This document shows, one piece after another, positions 41,371-50,211 of a stretch of 64,000 bases of DNA. This DNA is from JAWKWH01 sp040830725. Its GTDB lineage: Bacteria > Pseudomonadota > Alphaproteobacteria > Rhizobiales > Rhizobiaceae. The stretch is from assembly GCA_040830725.1 (NCBI GenBank), contig JBFOMG010000002.1, positions 15,467-79,466 of the forward strand. Direction: 5' to 3'. Numbering within the stretch: position 1 is the first letter of the stretch; each line of letters begins with the position of its first letter. Made by a program: the position numbers and the translations under genes. The notes under the pieces are model-generated. The model saw only the letters and a list, made by a program, of their open reading frames with translations. It was not told where the DNA came from and made no database searches.

Positions 41371-42642
41371 TTAGTTTCCACCAGTCATGAGTGCATCAAC
41401 TTCCTGCAGGGTGACATAGCTGTCTTCTGTTGTGCCTGAATCAGTGAATTTCCAGATAACGGCAGGAGCAGATACATCACCGTTTTTATCGAAACGTACA
41501 TTGCCCGTTGCGCCCTGATAGAGAACATTGCCACCGCCCGCAAAAACATCACGCGCTGCGGCAAATCCGGCCGCATCAGCCGTCACCGGTGTGCCATTCG
41601 GATCGGTCACACGCGCAACGCTGGCTGCAATATCCGCGCCCTTTGCATCTTTACCCGCCGCTTCCATCGCCAGAAGCGCAATCATCGTTGCATCGTAGCT
41701 GTTCGCAAGGCCCGGTCCGTTCGGTTCGGCGTTGAAATGCTCCTTGTACCTGGCGACAAATGCATCGGCGGAATCGACGCGTGGTGAAGCTGTGTCGGTT
41801 CCGTGCGTGTTGCCGAGATACTGCATCCCTACATTGTTGCGGAACTCATCTGATTTGAGCGAGTTTGCGACGATCATGTTCTGTGTGCCGCCAAGCGAAA
41901 TCCATTCGCGGACAACGGCGCTTCCCTCCGTCGGGTAGATTGCCAGATAAACGGCTTCAGGATTGCCGCCAAGCGCCTCGGTCACTTCCGCCCGGTAAGA
42001 CGCTTGCCCGTCGTTGATGGCGACAGAGCCTGTGACTTCAATTCCGTGCGCTTCCAGGTATCCGACGACAAGTTTCCCTATGTCCTGGCCCCAATCGTCA
42101 TTTTTGTAGATGACCGCAACAGATTTGTAGCCCTGATCCTTGGCAACCTTTGCCCCGACAGCCGCTTGTACGCCCGATGTCGCAAAAGTCCGGAACCAGA
42201 GCCCATTGGTTTTGCCCTCTGACGCCAAATTGGTGAAAGCGCCCGACGACGAGCAGCACGAAAATTGGGCAACACCGGCCGGTACCGTAACCGACGTCAG
42301 GATAGGCATGGACACACCACTGGAGACCGCGCCGAGCAGCACCTGGACCCCGTCGAGATCAACGAGAGCTTTGGCAGCATCCACCCCGACCTTGGGATCC
42401 ACCTGCGTGTCGCGCAGCACCATTTCGATGTTGCAGCCCTGTACGCCACCGGCTTCGTTGACCTGATCGACCACAAACTGCGCTGTTGCAGCGATGGGCT
42501 TGCCCCAGTCAACCGATGTGGGCAGCACGGCCCCAATCTTGGTTGTGCAATCCTGCGCCAAAGCCTCTTGGCTCAAACCGAATACACCGGCTGTCAAACC
42601 AAGGGCCATACCGGCCAACTTGCATGCATTATGTCCAGACAT
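41371..42642 (-). CDS. Branched-chain amino-acid-type ABC substrate-binding protein (LivK-like)
   Basis: The 423-residue periplasmic binding protein has a signal peptide (LAGMALGLTAGVFGLSQEALA) and a mature start TKIGAVLPTSVDWGKPIAA of the SBP family 6 type. Later it has LLGAVSSGVSMPIL, AVIYKNDDWGQDIG and ANSYDATMIALLAMEAAG. Members bind leucine-type amino acids, amides, urea or aromatic compounds. It lies last among the Liv transport genes, 23 bases after livM. The linked enzymes suggest a nitrogenous ligand other than a common amino acid. Confidence 0.9.
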   Translation of the reverse strand: MSGHNACKLAGMALGLTAGVFGLSQEALAQDCTTKIGAVLPTSVDWGKPIAATAQFVVDQVNEAGGVQGCNIEMVLRDTQVDPKVGVDAAKALVDLDGVQVLLGAVSSGVSMPILTSVTVPAGVAQFSCCSSSGAFTNLASEGKTNGLWFRTFATSGVQAAVGAKVAKDQGYKSVAVIYKNDDWGQDIGKLVVGYLEAHGIEVTGSVAINDGQASYRAEVTEALGGNPEAVYLAIYPTEGSAVVREWISLGGTQNMIVANSLKSDEFRNNVGMQYLGNTHGTDTASPRVDSADAFVARYKEHFNAEPNGPGLANSYDATMIALLAMEAAGKDAKGADIAASVARVTDPNGTPVTADAAGFAAARDVFAGGGNVLYQGATGNVRFDKNGDVSAPAVIWKFTDSGTTEDSYVTLQEVDALMTGGN

Positions 42643-42665
42643 TTTCTACTCCCTGTTTTTGTTTT

Positions 42666-43616
42666 CTATGCGGATTTTGCTGACTGCGAGATGACAAGCC
42701 GCTCCGGAAACAGACCTTGGGGTCGCCACAGCAGCATGCCGACAATGACCGCTCCGATCAACACATACTGGATCGAGCCGGTGTAAAGTTGCACATCGAT
42801 CGGAGCAAAGCGGGAAAGCACCCAACCGCTGGCCGTCCATGCGCCCCATACCAGAAATGTGCCCATAACTGCGCCGCGGCCGTTTCCTGCGCCGCCGACA
42901 ATCAGCATCGCCCAAATCTGGAATGTAAGGGTCGGCAACACGTCCTGCGGGCTGATGAAGGCGTAGAAGGTCGCATAAAGCCCACCTGACAATCCCATGA
43001 TCACCGAGCCGGTGATGAAGGCAGTCAAGCGGACCCGGGATGGTGTTTTGCCCAACGACATGGCGGCGTCTTCATCCTCCCGAATTGCGCGTAGCAGGCG
43101 GCCAAAGGGAGACCGGACCAGATGCTGCAGAAATGAGTATACGAGAATCAGCAGCAAGAGCACGAAACCCAGGAACAGCAAGTTGTAGGCAAATCCGTCG
43201 CCAATCCACTCGCGCAACGGGCGTTCGAAACCACGAATCCCCTTCGCCCCGCCTGAAAAGCTCTCTGCATTGCGCATGATGTTTTCGAAGGTGACCGCAA
43301 TGCCGAATGTGGCAATTGCCAGATAGTCGTGTCGGAGCCGAAGTGTGAGAATGCCGACGATCCAGGCGAGCAGGCCCGCAATCAACATCCCGCCGACAAG
43401 AGCCAGCGGGTAGACGATATTAAAACCACCCAGGTGATCTGCTTGCGGTGCTCCACCCAGCATCAGGGTGCCATAGGCACCAGCTCCGAAGAATGCGACA
43501 ACACCGCCATTGAACAGGCCGGTGTTCCCCCATTGCAAATTGAGACCGAGAACAGCGATGGCCAGGATTGCCGCGACCGTGGTAAAAAACACCGCATATG
43601 ACACAACTCCGATCAT
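42666..43616 (-). CDS. Liv-type ABC permease (LivM-like)
   Basis: The 316-residue membrane protein has about 8-9 hydrophobic segments, starting SYAVFFTTVAAILAIAVLGL, with LQWGNTGLFNGGVVAFFGAG typical of LivM, and the cytoplasmic loop RAIREDEDAAMSLGKTPSRV that contacts the ATPases. It overlaps the livH-like gene by ATGA. With LivH it forms the channel. Confidence 0.92.
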   Translation of the reverse strand: MIGVVSYAVFFTTVAAILAIAVLGLNLQWGNTGLFNGGVVAFFGAGAYGTLMLGGAPQADHLGGFNIVYPLALVGGMLIAGLLAWIVGILTLRLRHDYLAIATFGIAVTFENIMRNAESFSGGAKGIRGFERPLREWIGDGFAYNLLFLGFVLLLLILVYSFLQHLVRSPFGRLLRAIREDEDAAMSLGKTPSRVRLTAFITGSVIMGLSGGLYATFYAFISPQDVLPTLTFQIWAMLIVGGAGNGRGAVMGTFLVWGAWTASGWVLSRFAPIDVQLYTGSIQYVLIGAVIVGMLLWRPQGLFPERLVISQSAKSA

Positions 43617-44527
43617 GCACGTGCCTCGCCAAACAGACCGTTCGGCCGGATTAACAGAACGACCAAGATGATGATGAAGGGAACGGAGGGTATGTACCCT
43701 GAAGGCAGTACTATCAGAGAAACATTTGCCGCGATCCCGACAATGAACCCGCCTGCGACAGCGCCGTAGATACTGCCGATTCCGCCGACAATCGTCGCTG
43801 CGAATATGGGTAATACGAGATCACGACCGATGATTGGGCTGATTTGGTTGGTGAGCCCATAAAACACGCCTGCAATAGCCGCCAACGCACCGCCGACGAG
43901 CCAGACCAATGCGATCATGTGGCTCAACCTGATTCCGTTCACCTGCGCCAAATCCGGATTTTCGGCGACTGCGCGTAACGCATAGCCAAGGGTGGTACGC
44001 GACAGGACGAAGTGCAACACGATCATAATCGCCAGTGCGGCAACCAGTGTGAATACCTGATCAGGCTTGATCAGCAGCAATGGATCACGGCTGACAACGA
44101 CCGCAAAGACAATGTCCTTGGAATAAAGATGGGTACCAAGCCCGAAAAACAGACCGATGACATTGCGAATGATCAGGGCGACACCAAATGCTGCAAACAC
44201 CATCGACAGTTCGGACCCCAGTTCCCGCACGCGCCGAAAAACCAGCTTGTCGATAAGCAACGCCGAACAGGCGGTAATCGCGATCGCAAATACCATCGAA
44301 AGCGCCAGTGCCCATGTCATCGACAGCGGGCCGATCTTTGCCGCCATGAATGGGAATATCGCAGAATAAACTGCATCGAAGACAAGCGCCGAATAGGCAC
44401 CGATAGAAAGCAGTTCCGCATGGCTGAAATTTGCAAAACGCAGCATGTGCATGACCATCGTCAGCCCGATTGCGCCCAGTGATAGTACGGACCCGACGAG
44501 TATTCCGTCAGCAAGGTTCTGTATCAT
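43613..44527 (-). CDS. Liv-type ABC permease (LivH-like)
   Basis: The 304-residue membrane protein starts LADGILVGSVLSLGAIGLTM and has MLRFANFSHAELLSIGAY, typical of LivH. The loop ALRAVAENPDLAQVNGIRLS is the EAA equivalent, and AATIVGGIGSIYGAVAGGF follows. It overlaps both neighbours by 4 bases in a tightly coupled operon. Confidence 0.92.
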   Translation of the reverse strand: MIQNLADGILVGSVLSLGAIGLTMVMHMLRFANFSHAELLSIGAYSALVFDAVYSAIFPFMAAKIGPLSMTWALALSMVFAIAITACSALLIDKLVFRRVRELGSELSMVFAAFGVALIIRNVIGLFFGLGTHLYSKDIVFAVVVSRDPLLLIKPDQVFTLVAALAIMIVLHFVLSRTTLGYALRAVAENPDLAQVNGIRLSHMIALVWLVGGALAAIAGVFYGLTNQISPIIGRDLVLPIFAATIVGGIGSIYGAVAGGFIVGIAANVSLIVLPSGYIPSVPFIIILVVLLIRPNGLFGEARA

Positions 44528-45255
44528 TCAGCCCTCATCCGCTTGGCGCCGAGATAGATCTCGCCGACTACCGGGTCGGCCAGCAAATCGGCAGCGGGTC
44601 CATCGATCTGATTGCGCCCCTCGGCGAGTATGTAGCAGTGATCTGCCAATCGCAGGGCCTGCTTGACGTTTTGCTCAACCAGCAGGATCGTCACACCATC
44701 CTCTACCAGTCTGCGCAAACGTTCGAGCACATCTTGCGCGGCCTTGGGTGACAATCCGGCAGACGGTTCATCCATCAATATAAGCTTGGGGCTGACCGCG
44801 AGTGCCATGGCAATTGCCAGGAATTGTCTTTGACCGCCCGACAGGCCACCGGCTTTCTCGTTTTGTTTTTCGGCGAGTGCGGGAAAGAGCGTGCAAAGCT
44901 CGTCCCGGCGTGAGTAGCCGCCAGACTTCAGACCACGCAGTGAGAGGTCGAGGTTTTGACGGACCGTCAAGGTGCGAAAAATGTTGTCCATTTGGGGCAC
45001 GTAGGTGATGCCGGATACCGCCAGCTGGTCCGGACGGATATCGCTGATATCAAGACCCTCGTGAACAATGCGGCCTGCGCTCTTTGGCACCAGACCGGCG
45101 ATCGCCTTGATCAAGGTAGATTTACCCGCTCCGTTGGGTCCGATTACCACCGTGATTGATCCGCGCTTTACGGTGATGTCAACGTCTCTCAAAATCGTAA
45201 GGTCGGGGACATAACCCGCCACAATGCCTTCGGCCTGAAGTGCGATCTCACTCAT
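44524..45255 (-). CDS. Liv-type ABC ATP-binding protein (LivF-like)
   Basis: The 243-residue ATPase has Walker A GPNGAGKSTL, Q-loop VPQMDNIFRTL, signature LSGGQRQFLAIAMAL, Walker B LILMDEPSAGLSPKA and the switch region LLVEQNVKQAL. No regulatory domain follows, as usual for LivF. The ATG at 45255 overlaps the LivG stop by 8 bases; the longer frame lies wholly within livG and is not used. Confidence 0.93.
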   Translation of the reverse strand: MSEIALQAEGIVAGYVPDLTILRDVDITVKRGSITVVIGPNGAGKSTLIKAIAGLVPKSAGRIVHEGLDISDIRPDQLAVSGITYVPQMDNIFRTLTVRQNLDLSLRGLKSGGYSRRDELCTLFPALAEKQNEKAGGLSGGQRQFLAIAMALAVSPKLILMDEPSAGLSPKAAQDVLERLRRLVEDGVTILLVEQNVKQALRLADHCYILAEGRNQIDGPAADLLADPVVGEIYLGAKRMRAE

Positions 45256-46021
45256 CCGCCAGGGCTCCCAAATATGCGTCGAGCAACAGGGGATTGACCT
45301 GCGCTTCTTTGGCGGAGCCCTCAAAAACAATACGCCCTTCGGCCAGCGCAATCACGGGATCGCAATGTTGCATGACAAAGTCCATGTCATGCTCAATGAT
45401 CACGAATGTTTTGCCCTGCCGGTTCAATTCTTCGATCTTCTCGATCAATGTTTGGATCAGCACCGGGTTCACGCCGGCCGCCGGTTCGTCCAGCAGGATG
45501 ATATCGGGATCACCCATCAACACTCGAGCAAGTTCCAGCAGTTTCATCTGGCCACCGGAGATTTTGCCCGCGGGATGGTCGGCAAGATCAGCAAGCGTGA
45601 CAAAATCAAGCACTTCCATAGCGCGCTTGAGGATCGCCGCCTCTTGCTCGAGAACACGGGAGCGTTTCAAAAACGGCCCAAGAATGCTCTCTCCGACCTG
45701 GGCAAGCGGCGCCATCATGACGTTTTCCAACACACTCATCCGGGAGAATGGACGCGGTATCTGAAACGTCCTGCCCAATCCCAGCGCAAACATCTGATCC
45801 GGCGGCAGGCCTGTCACATCGTTGTCCTGCAAAAATACCTTGCCAGACACAGGTTTGAGCATACCCGTGAGAAGATTGAACACGGTTGATTTGCCCGCTC
45901 CGTTCGGCCCGATCAGACCGGTGATTGACCCTTGGTTTATGTGCAGCGACACGTTGTCAACTGCACGAAAGGCGCCAAAATCGTGGGTCAGTTCACGGGT
46001 GGAAAGGATCGCCTCAGCCAT
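45248..46021 (-). CDS. Liv-type ABC ATP-binding protein (LivG-like)
   Basis: The 257-residue ATPase has Walker A GPNGAGKSTVFNLLTG, the LivG insertion GLGRTFQIPRPFSRMSVLEN, signature KISGGQMKLLELARV, Walker B IILLDEPAAGVNPVL and the switch VIIEHDMDFV. It overlaps the aldo/keto reductase gene by 8 bases, so the enzyme and transporter are one operon starting at 47470. Confidence 0.93.
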   Translation of the reverse strand: MAEAILSTRELTHDFGAFRAVDNVSLHINQGSITGLIGPNGAGKSTVFNLLTGMLKPVSGKVFLQDNDVTGLPPDQMFALGLGRTFQIPRPFSRMSVLENVMMAPLAQVGESILGPFLKRSRVLEQEAAILKRAMEVLDFVTLADLADHPAGKISGGQMKLLELARVLMGDPDIILLDEPAAGVNPVLIQTLIEKIEELNRQGKTFVIIEHDMDFVMQHCDPVIALAEGRIVFEGSAKEAQVNPLLLDAYLGALADE

Positions 46022-47096
46022 TCGCAGCCCCTAGGATCTGGTCATCCGGCCGGGTGTTGAGATTGTATTTCATGATCCGTCCGTGCGGTCCGTTCCGGTC
46101 GCGTTCGAGGCCATAGATCGGGCCGCGTGGTCCGGCGGATTCGTCAATAATCGCGCCGATGCGCGCGAGGTCTTCATCAGCCAGAACGAACTCAAAAATC
46201 TGAAGCGTCTGCGGGAGGTGGTACGCATAACGGGCGCCAACAATCGCGGCGGCGACTTGCGGGCGATCGAGTACCCAGCGGGTTGCCACCGAACTGAGCG
46301 ACACGCCGTGCCTGTCGCCCACATCTTTCAGCGCTTGAAGCAAAGCCTGAAAGAGTTCCCAGTTTCCGAACTCTTCAATGATAAGGCGGTATTTGACCAG
46401 CGAGCGATTTTCAAACTCAAACCCGGGATCCGGTTTGCCGAGCCAGTTTTCAGTCAGAAACCCTCCCGCCAATGTGCCGTAACAGACCAATTGCATGTTT
46501 TGGCTTCGCGCCCAGTCTGAAAACCGGCCGGACGCTCTGCGATCGAGAACCGAGTATTGGATTTGAGCCGATGCGAGATCGAAACCAGCGTCGATAAACG
46601 GCTGGATGTCATCCGCGTCCCAGTTGTTAATCCCGAGATTGGCGATTTTTCCCTTTTGCTGACAGCGCCTGAGTATTTCGAGGGATCCAAGAGGATCACC
46701 AATCGATAGATCCCACCAGTAGAACTGAACCAGGTGTAAACGATCGATTTTTAGCCGTGTCAAAGAACGATCGATTATCGCTTCAATGTCTTGCGGGCGG
46801 ATATCTGCGAGGCGCTCAAGATCCGGGACCAGTTTCGTGTGAACGCAAACCTTGTCGGAGACGTTGCGCCCCCGATTGCGCCGCAAGCGAGAAATAAACT
46901 CGCCAATCGTTTCTTCGACCCCTTTGTAAATATCGGCGCAGTCAAATGTGGTGATACCAGCATCAAGGAATTTTTCCATGTCGCGGATCGCCATATCGCG
47001 ATCGACAGCTCCATGATCGCCGGCCAATTGCCAGCCACCCTTGATCACACGCGAAATGGTGTGTCCGGGTCGTAGATCGATGGTTTCAACGCCCAT
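46014..47096 (-). CDS. Aldo/keto reductase family protein with altered catalytic His
   Basis: The 360-residue TIM-barrel protein has FDCADIYKGVEETIGEF (Asp and Tyr of the tetrad), VCVHTKLVPDL (Lys) and WVLDRPQVAAAIVGARYAYH for cofactor binding. The tetrad histidine is normally in a segment like LLQIHWW, as in the paralog at 48270. Here it reads LVQFYWWDL, so His appears to be Tyr. Reductase activity may be weak or altered. It is a paralog of the AKR half of the fusion protein across the divergent promoter (shared VLDRRA, YGTLxGGFL, ANVATRWVL-type blocks). The start overlaps the upstream stop (TGATG). Confidence 0.83.
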   Translation of the reverse strand: MGVETIDLRPGHTISRVIKGGWQLAGDHGAVDRDMAIRDMEKFLDAGITTFDCADIYKGVEETIGEFISRLRRNRGRNVSDKVCVHTKLVPDLERLADIRPQDIEAIIDRSLTRLKIDRLHLVQFYWWDLSIGDPLGSLEILRRCQQKGKIANLGINNWDADDIQPFIDAGFDLASAQIQYSVLDRRASGRFSDWARSQNMQLVCYGTLAGGFLTENWLGKPDPGFEFENRSLVKYRLIIEEFGNWELFQALLQALKDVGDRHGVSLSSVATRWVLDRPQVAAAIVGARYAYHLPQTLQIFEFVLADEDLARIGAIIDESAGPRGPIYGLERDRNGPHGRIMKYNLNTRPDDQILGAANG

Positions 47097-47470
47097 CAAT
47101 CGCCACCATCCTTGCGCCAGTATGGGGTTCCGCGGGAGCCTGGCAAACCGGTGGTCTCGGCATGACTGAACCAACGTTTGCCTTCCCGGATCACCCGGAA
47201 TCGCCCTCCACAATGCGGATCAGGACAAGCGATCTCGGCATCCGTCGACATCCAGTCGTGTTCGTCGGTAGCGCGCTGTTTTGCAGGCAACAGAGGCAGG
47301 AGCGCTGCAAGTGCGTACATCGACACTTTGTGACCGGCTTCAAATACGAGAGTCTCTCCCTGGACCCGGAAAAACTCGCCCTCGATGTGCCGGCAAACGG
47401 CTTGGCGGTCGCCGATAACGGTCTCCACTTTCAGATCGTAGAGCCAATAGCCGTTTTCCTCCCCTTGCAT
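47096..47470 (-). CDS. TIGR04076 family protein
   Basis: The 124-residue protein resembles the TIGR04076 family of unknown function: LKVETVIGDRQAVCRHIEGE, FEAGHKVSMYALAALLPLLP and a cysteine/proline segment AEIACPDPHCGGRFRVI. The family is often encoded beside oxidoreductases of anaerobic or amino-acid metabolism. GAGGG 5-6 bases ahead supports the start. It is the first gene of the operon running to the aspartate-dehydrogenase-like gene. The C-terminal tail (about 30 residues) extends past the usual family end. Confidence 0.7.
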   Translation of the reverse strand: MQGEENGYWLYDLKVETVIGDRQAVCRHIEGEFFRVQGETLVFEAGHKVSMYALAALLPLLPAKQRATDEHDWMSTDAEIACPDPHCGGRFRVIREGKRWFSHAETTGLPGSRGTPYWRKDGGD

Positions 47471-47511
47471 TCCATCCCTCAGCTGAACGAATTTCTTTAC
47501 AATGTGATCTG

Positions 47512-47524
47512 TGATATTTTATCA
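47512..47524. promoter_or_regulatory. Palindrome in divergent promoter of the Liv/AKR cluster
   Basis: TGATA-TTT-TATCA is a perfect inverted repeat in the AT-rich 98-base gap between the TIGR04076 gene and the GntR/FCD regulator. It is a reasonable operator candidate for that regulator, which would then control both arms. Confidence 0.4.
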
Positions 47525-47568
47525 TATGTATGTGACCATCGGCATGTCAATTGCGCGATGGCGATCAA

Positions 47569-48273
47569 ATGACAAGGCCGGAGAGTGAAACAGAGTTCGT
47601 TATGAACGGCCCGCAAATTGCCCGAATCGATCAATCAAAGCTGAGAGAAAATGTGTACTCGGCGCTACGCGATGCCTTCACGCGTGGCGAGTTTGCGCCA
47701 GGCGACACGGTGAATTTGCGTGGCTTGGCCGACCAACTCGGCACGTCGATAACCCCTGTGCGAGAAGCGGTGAGACGCCTGGTGGCGGAAGGAGCGCTGA
47801 TCGACACACCGAGCCGGACGTTGATGGTGCCGCCATTTGATGCAAGCCGAATGCAGGATCTGAAAAAAGCGCGACTTGCGCTGGAGAGACTGGTTCTTGA
47901 GCTGGCGATCAGCCGCATGAATGACGAGACGCTTGCCAAGTTGGACGCTGTATTAGCGGCTCCACGATCGACGGATCAATCGACACCCGACCTGCAGCAG
48001 AACTATGATTTCCACTTCACCCTTTATCGCCAGAGCGGATCCGCTGTGCTTCTGCCGCTTGTCGAGGCCCTCTGGCTGCAATATGGCGCCTATCTCAATC
48101 TGGTTATTCATCACCGTGACGCCACGAAGATTGAAGAGCACAAATACCACTACGAAATCCTGGAGGCATTGCGACGAGGAGACGGACAGGCGGCGCAAAC
48201 CGCGCTGACCAAGGATATCGAACGCAGTTTTCGGGTGGTGATGCCTGATGTACCAAACGAGGCGACCCCGTGA
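47569..48273 (+). CDS. GntR family regulator (FCD/FadR subgroup)
   Basis: The 234-residue protein has a winged helix (KLRENVYSALRDAFTRGEF, LRGLADQLGTSITPVREAVR, LIDTPSRTLMVPPF) and an all-helical FCD domain with candidate metal ligands in QQNYDFHFTLYRQ and HHRDATKIEEHKYHYEILEAL. FCD regulators usually sense organic acids. The start is uncertain: ATG at 47569 or ATG at 47602, the latter being nearer the homology. It overlaps the fusion gene by 4 bases and faces the Liv/AKR operon, so it probably regulates both. Confidence 0.88.
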   Translation: MTRPESETEFVMNGPQIARIDQSKLRENVYSALRDAFTRGEFAPGDTVNLRGLADQLGTSITPVREAVRRLVAEGALIDTPSRTLMVPPFDASRMQDLKKARLALERLVLELAISRMNDETLAKLDAVLAAPRSTDQSTPDLQQNYDFHFTLYRQSGSAVLLPLVEALWLQYGAYLNLVIHHRDATKIEEHKYHYEILEALRRGDGQAAQTALTKDIERSFRVVMPDVPNEATP

Positions 48274-49739
48274 ATGAGCAACTAAAGCCAGAACGAATCA
48301 AACTCGCACCGGATTTGGAGATTTGCCGGGTTCTCACCGGTTTGTGGCAAGTCGCTGATATCGAGAGAAACGGGGAGGCTATTGAACCGGATGCCGGCGC
48401 AGATGCGTTGCAAACCTATGTCGATGCTGGTTTCGACACGTTCGATATGGCCGACCATTACGGCTCGGCTGAAATAATTGCAGGCCGATTGATGTCGCGC
48501 AGCAGAGATTCCGCCGACCGTCCAATTGCGTTGACCAAATGGTGCCCCAAGCCTGGGCCCATGACGCCCGAGATTGTTCGTGCCGGGGTTCAGGAGCGGC
48601 TGGACCGGCTTTGCACGGACAAAGTCGATTTGCTGCAAATTCATTGGTGGAGCTATGAACACCCGGCTATGCTCGACGCCCTGCACGAACTGGCCCGACT
48701 GAAGAGTGAAGGATTGATCGGCGCTATCGGATTGACCAATTTCGACGCCGCACATCTGCACGTCGCTTTAGCAGACGGTGTACCAGTATCAACCAATCAA
48801 GTTCCATTTTCCCTGCTCGACAGACGTGCGGCTGGACCAATGGCCGAGATTTGCAAAAGCCCTGACGTTCACATGCTTGCTTATGGAACGCTTTGCGGCG
48901 GTTTTCTTTCCGAACGCTGGCTGAACAAACCGGAGCCTTCTCAAATCGCCGACTGGTCGAAGATGAAGTACAAACGTTTCATCGACACTGCCGGGGGTTG
49001 GCAGGTTTTCCAGGATATCCTGACCGCTTGCGATGTGATCGCTCGAAAACATGGTGTCTCCATAGCCAATGTCGCAACCCGTTGGGTGCTCGAACAGCCC
49101 GGCGTAGGCGGGGTCATCATCGGCGCGAGGTTGGGCGAGAGTGAACACATCTCCGATAACAAGCGTCTGTTTTCGTTTGCGCTTGACCATGAGGATTACG
49201 AACTGCTCGCCGGTGCTTTTGCGAACACTCAGGCACTGCCGGGAGACTGTGGCGATGAGTACCGCAAGCCGCCATTTCTCACCGCGTCGGGCGACCTCAG
49301 CCATCATATTGATGAATTCCCAAGAACCTTCGAAGCGTCAGCCATACCGCACCGAACCGGGGCTGTTCGGGTCACCACCGGATCGGAATGGGAAGACATT
49401 GCCGGCTATTGCCGGGCACAACGCATCGGAGACCGAATTGTGGTGTCGGGAACAACGGCAACTGCCGGATCCGACCGGGTCGTCGCCAAAGGGGACGCGG
49501 CTGCTCAAACAACATTCATCCTCGACAAGATTATCGCCGCGATCACTTCGCTCGGCGGTTCGGCGGAAGATGTCGTAAGGACCCGCATCTACCTGACTGA
49601 TCCGGATGACGCCATGAGCGTGTCACGTGCTCATGGGCGAATTTTTAGCGATATCAGGCCGGTCAACACATTGGTTGTCGTAGCAACCCTGATTGGTGAT
49701 TACAAAGTGGAGATCGAGGCAGAAGCGATCATCGTCTAG
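48270..49739 (+). CDS. Aldo/keto reductase - Rid (YjgF/YER057c/UK114) fusion protein
   Basis: The 489-residue protein has two parts. Residues about 15-340 form an aldo/keto reductase with tetrad elements FDMADHYGSAE (Asp, Tyr), IALTKWCPKPG (Lys) and LLQIHWWSY (His). Residues about 370-489 form a Rid domain (YCRAQRIGDRIVVSGTTATA, VVRTRIYLTDPDDAMSV, TLVVVATLIGDYKVEIEAEA). The arginine that RidA uses for imine hydrolysis lies just before the TLVVV strand in RidA; here RPVNT has Asn there, as in Rid subfamilies without imine deaminase activity. GTG start with GAGG 7 bases ahead. The pairing suggests channelling of a reactive carbonyl or imine. Confidence 0.87.
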   Translation: MNEQLKPERIKLAPDLEICRVLTGLWQVADIERNGEAIEPDAGADALQTYVDAGFDTFDMADHYGSAEIIAGRLMSRSRDSADRPIALTKWCPKPGPMTPEIVRAGVQERLDRLCTDKVDLLQIHWWSYEHPAMLDALHELARLKSEGLIGAIGLTNFDAAHLHVALADGVPVSTNQVPFSLLDRRAAGPMAEICKSPDVHMLAYGTLCGGFLSERWLNKPEPSQIADWSKMKYKRFIDTAGGWQVFQDILTACDVIARKHGVSIANVATRWVLEQPGVGGVIIGARLGESEHISDNKRLFSFALDHEDYELLAGAFANTQALPGDCGDEYRKPPFLTASGDLSHHIDEFPRTFEASAIPHRTGAVRVTTGSEWEDIAGYCRAQRIGDRIVVSGTTATAGSDRVVAKGDAAAQTTFILDKIIAAITSLGGSAEDVVRTRIYLTDPDDAMSVSRAHGRIFSDIRPVNTLVVVATLIGDYKVEIEAEAIIV

Positions 49740-49753
49740 CGACGTGGCGCTAG
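49736..49753. terminator. Small hairpin spanning two convergent stop codons
   Basis: CTAGCG-ACGTGG-CGCTAG is a perfect 6-bp inverted repeat that includes the stop codon of the fusion gene and of the convergent small gene. There is no T-run, so terminator function is uncertain. Confidence 0.35.
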
Positions 49754-50088
49754 CTGACAACCTCGCAGCGGCGCCAGGAAACCTCCTCGCCGTCAGGCAT
49801 CCTCATTGTCATGAGCTCGTCTGAGTGCTGGGTCATGTTTAATGTCTCACCGGCAAATTTTTCGCCGGGTGGCGAAACATAAGAAAAATAGTGGCGATTG
49901 TAGTTTCCAGTGATCGAGGCGCCGCCCGGTGTTTTGATCGCCGGGCCATTGATGTGTAAATGCTCACCACCCGCGTTGCACCAATCGCCGTCGATTTGAT
50001 CAGCAAATGAAGGGACTGTCAGCAATGCGATACCGATCAGTGCACCCGAAAACGGCATTGCGAACTTGCGAAGATGCGCCCTCATCAT
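49750..50088 (-). CDS. Small exported protein of unknown function
   Basis: The 112-residue protein has a clear signal peptide (FSGALIGIALLTVPSFA, cleavage before DQIDG). The mature part is about 85 residues with two cysteines (GDWCNAGG and RRCEVV), which could form one disulfide. The pattern GDWCN...LHINGPAIKTPGG...LNMTQ resembles small periplasmic lipocalin-like or META-type beta proteins but I do not recognise a family. It sits alone between two operons. Confidence 0.6.
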   Translation of the reverse strand: MMRAHLRKFAMPFSGALIGIALLTVPSFADQIDGDWCNAGGEHLHINGPAIKTPGGASITGNYNRHYFSYVSPPGEKFAGETLNMTQHSDELMTMRMPDGEEVSWRRCEVVS

Positions 50089-50211
50089 TTCAAAATCTCC
50101 GGTGCAGGTTTGAAACTTCGCTCAATATTGCAGACATGAGATCCGTTTGCCATTCACCTTTGAGATATTGACCGCGTGGGGCCAAGTTGCTCCGGAAAGG
50201 CGAGACAAAAT

